Source: Methanobacteriota archaeon (GTDB taxonomy: Archaea; Thermoplasmatota; Poseidoniia; Poseidoniales; Thalassarchaeaceae). Taken from it: 49,140 nt of DNA. This document shows positions 16,244-25,292 of the stretch, in pieces. The DNA is taken from the NCBI GenBank assembly GCA_016845345.1, contig JAERSV010000059.1, positions 1 through 49,140 on the forward strand, read 5' to 3'. Under the pieces are notes generated by a model. It was given only the letters and a program-made list of their open reading frames with translations. It had not been told where the DNA came from and ran no database searches. Within the stretch, counting starts at the first letter, position 1; every line of letters begins with the position of its first letter. Position numbers and translations under genes: made by a program.

Positions 16244-19200
16244 TCACTTGAAGCGGAAAGTTACAATTTTCTTTGAACCAATGGTAACTTCCCAGCCTTG
16301 GTCAGTGATGTCTACAGCCTTGCCAGAGTTTTCCATCATGTCGCATTCATTACATTCAAACAGCGGCAAGTCAGTCTCAATTCTACCAGTCCAATCATGT
16401 TTGGTTGGATTGTAAATCCTAATTACTGTACCATCACCATCTTCGGCTGGCTTACAAGCTGACAACAAAGGTCGCGGCCCTTCGCCAACAAATCGTACCG
16501 GAGCGGCCGAGCGACCACGAATTCCCTTAGAAAGCGGGTCATCAAAGAATCCGTTTAGTTGCGGCTTCCCATGTGCTGGTAACAGGGTTGCCTGAGCGGC
16601 AAATTTCTCAGCCGATTCATGCACACCAGCCTGTGCCCACATTCCTTCGTAAGGCAGAATTCCCCAGCGCATCCAAAATTGACCTTGGCACTGAGCCCCT
16701 GGTGCTGGATAACAAGGACCAGCGCGGTTTCGCCGACTAGCAAATCCATCTCGGCTCAACCAACCTGTAGCGCGTAGCATGGTAATTCGTAAATCAAGTC
16801 CGTCTTTTCCTTTTGTTTTGGCAACTTCATATTCGTTTGAACCGGGCACAATTGCCGCCAAGCCACCAACTCGGTCTTGCATTGCCACGAACTGACTGAA
16901 ATGCTGAGTAGGTACAGATGGTTGTTCCCAATCACTCTCGTGAGGGATACTGGTCAACCTTGAGAGAACGTCGTAAACCCCTCCGCTCCACACCTTTTTG
17001 GGGTTCAACCCAGTTGGTAAACAGACCCTTAATCGGTGGTCCTCACAAGTATTGTTGATCATCGTTTCAATCTCAACTAATCTTGAACCTGAGCGTAAAG
17101 TAATGTAATGCTCTACTGTTACCCAGTCCTCTTCATCTGAGCGCTTTTGAGTTGAATCATTGAACGAAGATGGTAGCGACCAATGAACTTGCACAAGTAC
17201 TGTTGTCAACCATTCATTTTCCATCATTAAAGTGACTGAAGTTGAGCGTTTGTCCGCATCATCCAAGTCACAAATTCTTGTATCAACTGCTTCCACTCTC
17301 TTTTCCATCTTCGATCCGCGACCTGTTCCTACTTCCACAGGATGTCCTCCAGCAGACCAATCGTAGGAATCCCCAGCATCTTCTGAATTCTCTAATCTTC
17401 CCAAGCCTGTGTAAGTTCGCTTGCTTCCTGAATCAATTACATCAAAACGACCATCCTTACCAAATTGAACTCGAACAAGGCCGTTTTCCATCCAATCGGT
17501 GCGTCCTTGCCTACCACCTGTCTTGACTGGCTTTGCCGGCAAGTTTTGCGGTCCATGACCGGGTAAAATATGGGCAACATGAATTCCTGGTGGAAGATTG
17601 TGCACTAGCACCGCACCTTGTATTCGCGGCAGTTCAACATTGATTGCTCTGTCAGCGTGAACGTGTAATCCAAATTGTGGCTCTGTTAGAGCCGCCATTG
17701 TCTGTATGATGCAACCATCTGCTGGTTTTGATAACTCAACTTTTAGCGGTGTACCGGCTTGCAAATAACAACGATATGCCGGCAATGCCAAATCAACAGG
17801 AAGTGTTCCTGACCAAGCCACAGGTAGCGGATTGTGTAATAAAATTGGCACCGCATCACGGTCAACATGGTGCAAATTGAAAGCGGCACTCAACTCGTCT
17901 GTCGCATCATCTACTAACATCGTTGAAATCTCAGATGCGTGTTTGAACATCACTTCATTATCATCATGCACGGCGTCAACTGAACAACCACACACATCGT
18001 CATGTGGATGAGCCCTCAAAACCTCTCGCCATGCTAGGTTAAGACGCTCTTGTCTATTTCTCCCACCGTACGCCCGTGAGGCCGCGCTAAGTGGTTCAAC
18101 CCTGTCAGTTAAGGCGCGCATAGTTTGGTCATTAAGACGCTTCAAGTAGAGCCTTGCACTAAACACACCTGATAGGATGTTACGGTCCCAACCATCGTGT
18201 AACTCGCCTTGATATCGATGAATTTTCTTGCGTCCTATCCATGCTTTCAAGTCACTTGTAAATTGGGAAAAAGATGAATGTTTGAATTGAATTTTTTTGC
18301 CGAAATGGTCGTTAGCAGCAGTGATTAATTTCGGCAAGGTTGTTTGGGGTGCTGTATGGTCACTACCTTGTCCAAACAACAAGTCTTCTGGTCGCCAGTT
18401 GTAGGTTTTTTTAGCCATATCAAGCAATCTTTCCATTTTTGCCATTGCTGTATCTATGTTGATATTAGGTGAGTTTTTAGGGTCAAGCGGCCTATCTTCA
18501 AAGCCCCATGCCATCAAATTTGGATAGTCTGGAATCTGCTTGATTGCCAAGACTTCGGTTTCACCATCAGCAGCTTGCCAATAGAAGATCCCTTTGGCTT
18601 CTTCTGCGACCCAAGGCCCAGCACCCCGAGTGAAAATGAAAGTGTCAAGCCCGCATCCTTGAAGGATTGCAGGTAATTGCCCTACATGTCCAAATGGGTC
18701 GGGAACATAACCAACATCTGAGCATCCACCATGAGCCAATGCTACGCGCTTACCAGCGATCAGATTGCGAACAAGTCCTTCACCACCAACAATGTATTCG
18801 TCAGGTAAAACATACCAAGGGCCGATTGATAATCGGCCCGATTCAACAAGTGAAGTCAGCCTTTCACGATTTTCAGGCCGGACTTCCAAATAATCTTCAA
18901 TGACTACTGTTTGACCATCCAACTCAAAAGTGGGGAATGATTCTGGATTCGTCTCCATTAAATCAAGAAGGTCATCAACTAATTCAACCAATTTGTATCT
19001 GAACTGCTGGAAAGGAAGATACCAAGCCCTATCCCAATGTGTGTGGGGTACGATGTGACCAACTAACTTTGAGTCACCCATCTCACTCGCCGCTTCCAAA
19101 ACGGGAGTTTCTAACACAGGTTCTGCAAGAGGTGGGGCCGCGTTCCGCAAGGGTTTACGGAGTGGAGAGAGTTCACCGATTTCGACAACTTCAACCTCAA

Positions 19201-20050
19201 CTTCGTCACGTGGGTCTGCTTCTTTGTGTTCAACCGTAGGTCCGGATGATTCCGGTTCTGAGGAGGGTTCTTCCTCGGGTTCAGGTTCTTCCTCAGGTTC
19301 GGATGATTCTTCGGGTTCCGCGTCATCAGCAGGAGTTTCATCTTCTGTTGAGGTGTTATCTTCATCTACAGGAGTCATCCCAATAGCCCCGAAAGCAGCA
19401 GCCATGTCGAGGGCTTGAGGAGGACCGTCTGGACCAGCCGGAGAGGAAGGGGGGCCTGATGGTGGGCCTGATGGTGGCCCACTTGGCGGGCCCATCGGCG
19501 GCAACGAAGGTGAATCCGATGGGCTTGTTGAACTCACCATTGCTAATGCATCATCCATTTCAATGGATTCTGCGCTATCCTCTGCCCTATCTTCGTCGCT
19601 ATCGTCAGCATCTGAATCCAATTCATCCTCATCCACTGATTCATCGGATTCATCTGCAAATTGAGACGGTTCCTCTTGACTTTCTTCTTCAGCGTTGAAA
19701 TCTTCTTCTTCTGGCTCAATTGGAACTGTGCTTGTTGGAGGATCCACTGGCGGCATTGATGGTGGTCCACCACTCATTGGGGGCCCCGAACTTGAAGGAC
19801 CACTCGGACCTGAACCTGGAGGACCCACTGGCGGCATTGAAGGTGGTCCACCACTCATCGGTGGACCTGAACTTAGAGGACCACTCGGACCTGAACTTGG
19901 AGGGCCCCGCGACGAGCCTGGAGGACCTCGAGAAGAACCACTTGGAGGGCCTCTTTGAGGAGGACCTGATTTGCGGCTCGGTGGACCTGAGGGTGGTCCA
20001 CTTGGAGGGCCGGCCGGCCCGTTCTTCTTCACCCGTCTCTTCCTCGCCAT
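16244..20050 (-). CDS. GH38 alpha-mannosidase with long disordered N-terminal extension
   Basis: A 1268-residue protein. Residues 1-110 are Gly/Pro/Ser-rich, 111-165 very acidic, 180-212 again Gly-Pro-Pro-Ser, and 228-290 Glu/Pro-rich, so about 330 residues precede the enzyme. From about 330 the GH38 catalytic domain begins. Zinc ligands are in PHTHWDRAW (His338, Asp340), the nucleophile is Asp451 in VPDPFGHVGQ, and the last His is in AHPHDDVCGCSVD. GPWYVLPDEYIVGGEGLVRN is typical of bacterial/archaeal members such as mannosylglycerate hydrolase. It hydrolyses alpha-mannosides with retention. There is no signal peptide. The basic start MARKRRVKK followed by disorder might tether it to a surface or partner. 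It lies between the fusion enzyme and the DUF2817 peptidase in one operon. Confidence 0.88.
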   Translation of the reverse strand: MARKRRVKKNGPAGPPSGPPSGPPSRKSGPPQRGPPSGSSRGPPGSSRGPPSSGPSGPLSSGPPMSGGPPSMPPVGPPGSGPSGPSSSGPPMSGGPPSMPPVDPPTSTVPIEPEEEDFNAEEESQEEPSQFADESDESVDEDELDSDADDSDEDRAEDSAESIEMDDALAMVSSTSPSDSPSLPPMGPPSGPPSGPPSGPPSSPAGPDGPPQALDMAAAFGAIGMTPVDEDNTSTEDETPADDAEPEESSEPEEEPEPEEEPSSEPESSGPTVEHKEADPRDEVEVEVVEIGELSPLRKPLRNAAPPLAEPVLETPVLEAASEMGDSKLVGHIVPHTHWDRAWYLPFQQFRYKLVELVDDLLDLMETNPESFPTFELDGQTVVIEDYLEVRPENRERLTSLVESGRLSIGPWYVLPDEYIVGGEGLVRNLIAGKRVALAHGGCSDVGYVPDPFGHVGQLPAILQGCGLDTFIFTRGAGPWVAEEAKGIFYWQAADGETEVLAIKQIPDYPNLMAWGFEDRPLDPKNSPNINIDTAMAKMERLLDMAKKTYNWRPEDLLFGQGSDHTAPQTTLPKLITAANDHFGKKIQFKHSSFSQFTSDLKAWIGRKKIHRYQGELHDGWDRNILSGVFSARLYLKRLNDQTMRALTDRVEPLSAASRAYGGRNRQERLNLAWREVLRAHPHDDVCGCSVDAVHDDNEVMFKHASEISTMLVDDATDELSAAFNLHHVDRDAVPILLHNPLPVAWSGTLPVDLALPAYRCYLQAGTPLKVELSKPADGCIIQTMAALTEPQFGLHVHADRAINVELPRIQGAVLVHNLPPGIHVAHILPGHGPQNLPAKPVKTGGRQGRTDWMENGLVRVQFGKDGRFDVIDSGSKRTYTGLGRLENSEDAGDSYDWSAGGHPVEVGTGRGSKMEKRVEAVDTRICDLDDADKRSTSVTLMMENEWLTTVLVQVHWSLPSSFNDSTQKRSDEEDWVTVEHYITLRSGSRLVEIETMINNTCEDHRLRVCLPTGLNPKKVWSGGVYDVLSRLTSIPHESDWEQPSVPTQHFSQFVAMQDRVGGLAAIVPGSNEYEVAKTKGKDGLDLRITMLRATGWLSRDGFASRRNRAGPCYPAPGAQCQGQFWMRWGILPYEGMWAQAGVHESAEKFAAQATLLPAHGKPQLNGFFDDPLSKGIRGRSAAPVRFVGEGPRPLLSACKPAEDGDGTVIRIYNPTKHDWTGRIETDLPLFECNECDMMENSGKAVDITDQGWEVTIGSKKIVTFRFK
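19740..19901 (-). repeat. 81-bp tandem duplication inside the GH38 extension
   Basis: Two copies at 19740-19820 and 19821-19901, nearly identical, encode the repeated peptide GPPMSGGPPSMPPV (residues 62-75 and 89-102) with its linker. The Gly-Pro-rich tract around it shows further degenerate copies. Recent slippage or unequal exchange is likely. Confidence 0.75.
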
Positions 20051-20106
20051 GTCGCTCGTTTAACCGGTCTGCCTATCAATTCTATTGAGTAAATCCGTAA
20101 AAATCA

Positions 20107-22194
20107 CTAACCAAGGTAATTGGCAAGGGATTCATTGACTCCATGCGCGATGGTTTGTAGCGCTCCCCAAGTACCAAATTCATCTACAAATGTGCTCAAT
20201 TGTATCGCCGCCAAATCGCTTGAATCTCTGTATGTAAGAGCGCTCTTCATTGTTTGAACTAAGGCATCGTGTGGTAATCCATGTTTGAGACACAAATGCA
20301 GTGGTCCTAAAATTCGGTCATGCAAACCCAATTTTCGAATCGGGTCGCGAGCATTTCTTTCAATCGGGTCACGAATGGTTACATCCTGATATTTGGCTAA
20401 AGCACGATTTGACCAATCCCTCTGTTCACCCTCATCAAATCCAAATTCTGCAATCAAAGCAGCCGATGATTCAACTCCAACTTGGCTTGCTAAATCGGCG
20501 ATTTCTGAATCATTTGCGGCATCACTCAGCCAAACATATCCTCTTTCTGCTCCGAGATAACACACTGCTGCATTGATTGCATTATAGGTATACAATTTTC
20601 TTGTTAATTCCACAGCAAAATTCGGTTTGGCTTCAAATCCAGAAACACTTGAGACTAATTCGGCCCGTGTCAGTGCATCAGCATCAAGGGGTAATGTCCA
20701 ATGATCTTGAACTTGTACTGTTAAAGGACCATAATTTGCAATCTGCTCTTCCGTTGGCTCAATACAGGAACGAAGAACCTGTGCTTGAGCAACTCCAACC
20801 TTTGTACTGCTGATATGCTCTCTCACAAGTTTAGCAGGTGCAGGGTGGTTTTCCGCCAAAATGATGTCAATATCGCGGTCTAAATCAGAAATAGATTGCG
20901 CCCAATTTGCTAATCCATTAGCACCTAATGATGTCATAATGAGAGATGCGTCATGCAGACGCCACTCATCAGCAGAAACAGTATAGTCAGAAATAACTTC
21001 AATTTCACCAGTTGCTAAATTACTAATTGCGTAGGTTCCATCCTCAAGTGCATTTACCAAGTCTAAATTAGAATCTACAAAGTGAATTCGCCAACCAGCG
21101 CGCAACAATAGTTGACCGAGGAAACCTCTCCCCACTTTTCCTGCACCAAAAATCACCGCCAAAGGACGTTGGGCTAGTTTAGCCACACCCAAAACACTGA
21201 CCTCTTGTCCAGCCCGAAGTATTGCCCCTCTTGTTTCAACAATTTGTGGGATTAATGCCAGACCACCACCTATCAACATCTGATTGTTTGGGAACATTGT
21301 TCGAACCTCATCTATTGGCTGATTTAGTTCTCTAATCGCCTCCCATGCTGGACCATTGACATCATTACTATTTCCGCTGTTTTTTTCATTTTCCAATTGG
21401 GAAATGAACTTTTTTACCGCTTCTTCACTCGGTTGAACATTGATTTTTTTTGCAAGAGTTCCCCCCCCTGTTGATGTTGATAAATAGCAAAGCGCTGGTA
21501 ATTTTCCGATTGGCGGTAACCAACTGAACCCTGCCATCGGCTGGCTTCCGACTAATCCAATATGTTCACTAGTATTTGCGAGATTAAACAAATCTCCTTG
21601 GTTGGGATTTAAGCCTATCACGCCGGCAGTTAAATCATCACAACCACAAATCACCTCAGCACCAATACAGATTCCAGAAATTTCTGAGCCGGCGTTATTG
21701 ACTAACCCAATTACCTCATCAGGGTGGAAAAAATTGCCCTCCCCGAAATACCCACGCATTGAGCGAGTATCACGACCAATCACCCCGGTTAATTGCCAGT
21801 TCAGGAGGTCTTTGAGTTGCACAGGAACACCATCACCTATTGGACCATTTTCTTTTTCCCATTGGGCTAAACGAGATGGAACCCACGCTCTATTTTTTGT
21901 CAGAATGTGGTCATTTTCAATTTCACGCTCACAACCCTCTTGGGTCTCATCAAACCATGAAATTTTGGAACCGATAACCTCTCCATCCCGAATTACAATC
22001 GCAGATGGGCCGTGTCCTGTAATACCAACTCTGACGATGGATTTACCGCGCCCGTCAAGCCAATGCAGAAGATTATCCCAAAGACTCCCAGAAGTTGGCC
22101 AAGAATCCATTACCCATTCATTTGAATTGTCTAGCAGTAGCACTTTTGTAGCACTTGTACCTACATCAATTCCGAGTGTCAATGGGCCTTTCAT
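20107..22194 (-). CDS. Bifunctional FGGY carbohydrate kinase / mannitol-1-phosphate dehydrogenase-like fusion
   Basis: A 695-residue fusion. Residues 1-342 are a compact FGGY kinase. LGIDVGTSATKVLLLD binds phosphate, GITGHGPSAIV and SWFDETQEG contact substrate, the catalytic Asp is likely at 186-187 (CGCDDLTAGV), and GGGLALIPQIVETRG leads into VLGVAKLA, the adenosine motif. Residues 345-695 match mannitol-1-phosphate 5-dehydrogenase (MtlD). They show the NAD loop FGAGKVGRGFLGQLL, AENHPAP at the ENM position, RKLYTYNAIN, IRKLGLHDRILGP and HGLPHDALV. In MtlD the active site reads KxxxxNxxH; here the His is Asn541 (K533, N538). A polyol could be phosphorylated and then oxidised to a ketose phosphate by one chain. 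FGGY enzymes are usually about 490 residues, so this kinase half is short. The join is in frame with no stop. Confidence 0.85.
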   Translation of the reverse strand: MKGPLTLGIDVGTSATKVLLLDNSNEWVMDSWPTSGSLWDNLLHWLDGRGKSIVRVGITGHGPSAIVIRDGEVIGSKISWFDETQEGCEREIENDHILTKNRAWVPSRLAQWEKENGPIGDGVPVQLKDLLNWQLTGVIGRDTRSMRGYFGEGNFFHPDEVIGLVNNAGSEISGICIGAEVICGCDDLTAGVIGLNPNQGDLFNLANTSEHIGLVGSQPMAGFSWLPPIGKLPALCYLSTSTGGGTLAKKINVQPSEEAVKKFISQLENEKNSGNSNDVNGPAWEAIRELNQPIDEVRTMFPNNQMLIGGGLALIPQIVETRGAILRAGQEVSVLGVAKLAQRPLAVIFGAGKVGRGFLGQLLLRAGWRIHFVDSNLDLVNALEDGTYAISNLATGEIEVISDYTVSADEWRLHDASLIMTSLGANGLANWAQSISDLDRDIDIILAENHPAPAKLVREHISSTKVGVAQAQVLRSCIEPTEEQIANYGPLTVQVQDHWTLPLDADALTRAELVSSVSGFEAKPNFAVELTRKLYTYNAINAAVCYLGAERGYVWLSDAANDSEIADLASQVGVESSAALIAEFGFDEGEQRDWSNRALAKYQDVTIRDPIERNARDPIRKLGLHDRILGPLHLCLKHGLPHDALVQTMKSALTYRDSSDLAAIQLSTFVDEFGTWGALQTIAHGVNESLANYLG

Positions 22195-22218
22195 AATCTC
22201 ACCAAAATAGCTGCGATT

Positions 22219-23049
22219 TCATCGAAGATTCTCCGGCTCACTTGGCCATTCTATCGGACTCCAACCAAGAGCCGAAATACCAGGTTCTAGGTCAATGAAC
22301 CTAGCTGGCGAATCGGATTGAGCTGCGGTCAAAAGATATCCCGAAATGTTAGGATGACCTTCGCAAGATTGTGAATCCCAAGAAGAGAAATCTGCAACTA
22401 CTGCTTTGCCAAAGAAGTTGGCAACGTCTGCTTGTAAAAATGCGGTTGCTTGTAACCTGCCACCTCGTTCCCAATGCTCTGATTCATTGGGAATTACCGT
22501 CCCAATTCTTACGACTATACATTCCATCCCATACCCCCGTGAGTAATACTGACCGAGTCGTTCGACGAATACCTTAGTCTCGCCATAGGTGCTAGTCGTA
22601 GAAGTTCCGTGGCTCACCCCCAAAAGTTGCCCTTCAAGAAAACCTCCGGGCAAGAGTTCAGCCTCAAGACCAACTTGAGTAAGACCGGAGGAAGATAACA
22701 CCACTCTGCGCACGCCACATATCTTGGCATTACGCATGAAATTAGTGGTTACCAAAATGTTGTTTCTCAACATACTCTCATCGCTATTTGAGGGGTTTGC
22801 ATCTGCCGCTAAATGGACTACTACTTCGCAATCTGCAAGCATCAATTGCCATTCTGAATCAGTTGCTTCTGCTAAATCAAAGTGATGAGTTACGCGGCTT
22901 GGAGCGCTTGCATCATCGGTATTCCTACCCGCTTCCATCCAATCTTCATGTGGCCGATCAATCCCAATGACTTCGTGGCCTTTAGCAACTAGCCTGTCAT
23001 AGACCACTCCGCCGATTAATCCGGCCGCTCCCGTTACTGCCACACGCAT
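22219..23049 (-). CDS. NAD-dependent epimerase/dehydratase-type SDR, possibly uronate dehydrogenase-like
   Basis: A 276-residue extended short-chain dehydrogenase. GAAGLIGG near the start binds NAD(P), DLAE and VVHLAADANP follow, and the catalytic pair is in STYGETKVFVERL (YxxxK) with the Ser in VVLSSSG. VRIGTVIPNESEHW after it resembles the VRIG segment of uronate dehydrogenases, which oxidise glucuronate or galacturonate to the lactone. An epimerase is the alternative. It is the first gene of the operon leading into the kinase-dehydrogenase fusion (24-base gap), the GH38 mannosidase and the M14-like peptidase, so it acts on a sugar released by that set. Family secure, reaction not. Confidence 0.8.
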   Translation of the reverse strand: MRVAVTGAAGLIGGVVYDRLVAKGHEVIGIDRPHEDWMEAGRNTDDASAPSRVTHHFDLAEATDSEWQLMLADCEVVVHLAADANPSNSDESMLRNNILVTTNFMRNAKICGVRRVVLSSSGLTQVGLEAELLPGGFLEGQLLGVSHGTSTTSTYGETKVFVERLGQYYSRGYGMECIVVRIGTVIPNESEHWERGGRLQATAFLQADVANFFGKAVVADFSSWDSQSCEGHPNISGYLLTAAQSDSPARFIDLEPGISALGWSPIEWPSEPENLR

Positions 23050-23138
23050 CTTTCGTCAATGTCCGATACGGCGACATCATATTGACCTAATCACTATCTC
23101 GGATAGGACATAATCGCGACAATCATTGAATTCATTCA

Positions 23139-23162
23139 GTCCGAGACGTTAACGCCTCGGAC
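23139..23162. repeat. 24-bp near-perfect palindrome
   Basis: GTCCGAG (23139-23145) and CTCGGAC (23156-23162) flank a central CGTTAACG palindrome, with one mismatched pair between arm and centre. It lies 90-113 bases upstream of the SDR start. It could be an operator for the sugar operon or the end of the upstream transcript. Confidence 0.5.
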
Positions 23163-23197
23163 ATTCGTTTTAGCAGAAGATTTGGCCAAGCCAAATC
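23160..23197. repeat. Hairpin element, copy B of a shared intergenic motif
   Basis: GACATTC, GAAGATTTGG and then GATTTGGC (23179-23186) pairing perfectly with GCCAAATC (23190-23197) over CAA. Block order and sequence parallel the element at 7207-7256. Confidence 0.5.
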
Positions 23198-23367
23198 GAT
23201 TTCTAATATTCTCACTTAAATGAAAACCTCAATGATAGTCACTTAGATTGGAACTCTTCGGTAATCATCCAATTTAAAGTGAATGGCTACATTATTGTAA
23301 GAAATATTGCACCCGATACAAGGTCTTGATATTTCATCCCCAACGTTGATGGGTTATCAAAACTTAG

Positions 23368-25290
23368 TTAAATCTGTAATTTTTTCAGAAATAAGACAAG
23401 TAGAATGAATGTCGCGACAAAGCCTACTCCAGCTAGAACTGCTTTCCTCTCATCAATCTGATAGACATCAATAGATGAGGTGGATTCCCCATCCTCGTTT
23501 ACTGGTGCTTCATCCCCATCTAAGCCGCTAGAGTTTCCGTTATTGCAGTCATTAGGATATGCAAAGTCGTTGGAATCATCGTCTGGGCAGTCGGCCGCAT
23601 CGCTCGATTCTATTGATGTTGGATCATTCTCATCTGTCCCGTTTCCGATTGGTTCTGAATTATTCCCAGCCTCAGAGGTTTGATACTCTTCATCACTAGT
23701 CGATGAGTTATTTCCATCTGCTGAAAGATTATCTGAATTGTTGTTTTCCGAATTTGACTGGTTTTCGGTTGGAATAGGTGGTGAATCAAATTCTATCTGT
23801 TGAGTAGGAATTTCAGAATAATTTCGTAACTCAAAAAACACCGATGGGGCAGTAAAATTGAATGAATAGCCAGTATAAGGGACCAAAACATTCGCCTGAA
23901 TTTCAATTCTACCAGAGTTTGCTTCATACCATGAAACATTGTGTCTACCCACGGAATATACGGTACCATCACCGTCGATTATTGAGACCCTTAGAAACCC
24001 CGAGTAACATTCAGTTAATTGAATGCCTTGTTCAATAGAACTCGGTCTTCCCAATTCAACTCGCACATTCACTAACGGATTAAAATGAATTGAACGGTTT
24101 TCTTCGTCTATCGCGACGAAAATAATGCTGTGATTAAATTCTTTACTATAAGGCCTAACTCCCTCTCTCCTATCATCAGATACAGCTAATATGAACGATG
24201 AACCGTCGTTCAAAGCACAGCCTTTCACTACGCTACGCATGCCGGGTAATGTGACATTACCTATCCTTTTGAGTTCACTTCGATTCTCCAATCGACCAAT
24301 CGTTAATGTCAGTTCATCATCTCCACTATCCGGGTTGATTATATTCCTACCTTCAAAGACTGTGACCCGGTTGCTATCATCAACAGTGATTACTGATTGA
24401 TGTTTAATTGGGATTGGTTGAATACAAGGGTCCTCATCTGCTGAATTTAGGATTACTAAAGCTCTATCAGAGTATGATAACCCACAATAATAACGAATAT
24501 TTCCCGGATTGACTGTGATATGGTCTAGAATCAAGATGTCATCTTCTGAAAGTAATAAATTAGATCTGCTTGAGAACAAATATGAAGAGATATTAGTTTC
24601 GAGGAAGGATTCATTCTCCCCGACTCTACCAACAGAAATATTTCCAGGATTAAATGGGTCTTCTGTTGTATTAGAATAATACGAACCCGTTAAGCCCCAA
24701 ATTGCCCCACCGTCAGCGGTTTGAAGTAAGGTTGGGCGCATCGGATAGGTTTTGATCTCAACAAGTTCCCCTGATTGATTGAACAGAATAATCGCGCCGC
24801 AAAATTCCTGGCCTAAGTGACAAATAGTTTTTTCACCCTCAATCCAAAAATATCTCTGAAACGACATAGAAACTGCTATCATATCGTGATGCCAGACGAA
24901 TGAGGCAGAGTCTGTGCTAAACCAGATTCTAAAACCGCGTATGTGAATTTTTGTTACATTTGAATAATTATCCGCATCATAGAAGTGGATTTCTCCAGTG
25001 AGAGATGTAAAGTTTGAAGTTTCTCCACTCTCATCCACATCATACCGATTTTCCGCAAGAAATGTGCCGTCGAGTAGGGTAACCAGCACTTGATCGTTTG
25101 ATATCGAGCCGATAACTCCTGAATGATTCTCTTCTACAGAAATTATTGAAAGGTCAGTCAAAAATGTTGAATTTTCGCTATCATTTACATCATTGGTAAA
25201 AGTGTGATATGATTCACCTATCTCACTACCACCGAAGGTCAAGGAGGAACTGATTAGAATGAATAATAAGAGGAAATCCCTCAACTTCAT
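23368..25290 (-). CDS. Exported C-terminally membrane-anchored surface protein, unknown function
   Basis: A 640-residue protein: signal peptide (FLLLFILISSSLTFGG), a roughly 500-residue all-beta exterior rich in Asn-X-Ser/Thr sequons, a Ser/Asn/Asp/Glu-rich low-complexity stalk at about residues 510-610, and a C-terminal membrane helix (AVLAGVGFVATFILLVLFL) ending in KKLQI. This is the layout of a stalked archaeal surface protein. Short recurring strands such as RVTVFEGRN and TVYSVGRHNVSW suggest beta-propeller-like repeats, but I cannot assign a family. It starts two bases after the stop of the gene at 25293, so the two form an operon. The DNA is A+T-rich. Function unknown. Confidence 0.75.
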   Translation of the reverse strand: MKLRDFLLLFILISSSLTFGGSEIGESYHTFTNDVNDSENSTFLTDLSIISVEENHSGVIGSISNDQVLVTLLDGTFLAENRYDVDESGETSNFTSLTGEIHFYDADNYSNVTKIHIRGFRIWFSTDSASFVWHHDMIAVSMSFQRYFWIEGEKTICHLGQEFCGAIILFNQSGELVEIKTYPMRPTLLQTADGGAIWGLTGSYYSNTTEDPFNPGNISVGRVGENESFLETNISSYLFSSRSNLLLSEDDILILDHITVNPGNIRYYCGLSYSDRALVILNSADEDPCIQPIPIKHQSVITVDDSNRVTVFEGRNIINPDSGDDELTLTIGRLENRSELKRIGNVTLPGMRSVVKGCALNDGSSFILAVSDDRREGVRPYSKEFNHSIIFVAIDEENRSIHFNPLVNVRVELGRPSSIEQGIQLTECYSGFLRVSIIDGDGTVYSVGRHNVSWYEANSGRIEIQANVLVPYTGYSFNFTAPSVFFELRNYSEIPTQQIEFDSPPIPTENQSNSENNNSDNLSADGNNSSTSDEEYQTSEAGNNSEPIGNGTDENDPTSIESSDAADCPDDDSNDFAYPNDCNNGNSSGLDGDEAPVNEDGESTSSIDVYQIDERKAVLAGVGFVATFILLVLFLKKLQI

Positions 25291-25292
25291 AA

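Larger units (their letters stand above)
23050..23367. other. Gene-free interval with a palindrome and a hairpin element
   Basis: About 318 bases between two minus-strand genes. No gene is seen. It contains a 24-bp imperfect palindrome (23139-23162), a hairpin (23179-23197) that matches one in the 7032-7450 spacer, and A+T-rich DNA towards the surface-protein gene. It should hold the promoter of the SDR operon and the 3' end of the 640-residue gene. Confidence 0.6.

Noticed and set aside
19695..20088. Gly/Pro-rich open frames on the plus strand
   Set aside because: They mirror the low-complexity Gly-Pro-Ser tract of the GH38 extension on the other strand and have no domain or start signal.
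21602..22210. 202-codon plus-strand frame
   Set aside because: It lies wholly antisense to the kinase half of the fusion gene, whose motifs are clear; composition is Ser/Pro-rich as expected of a shadow.
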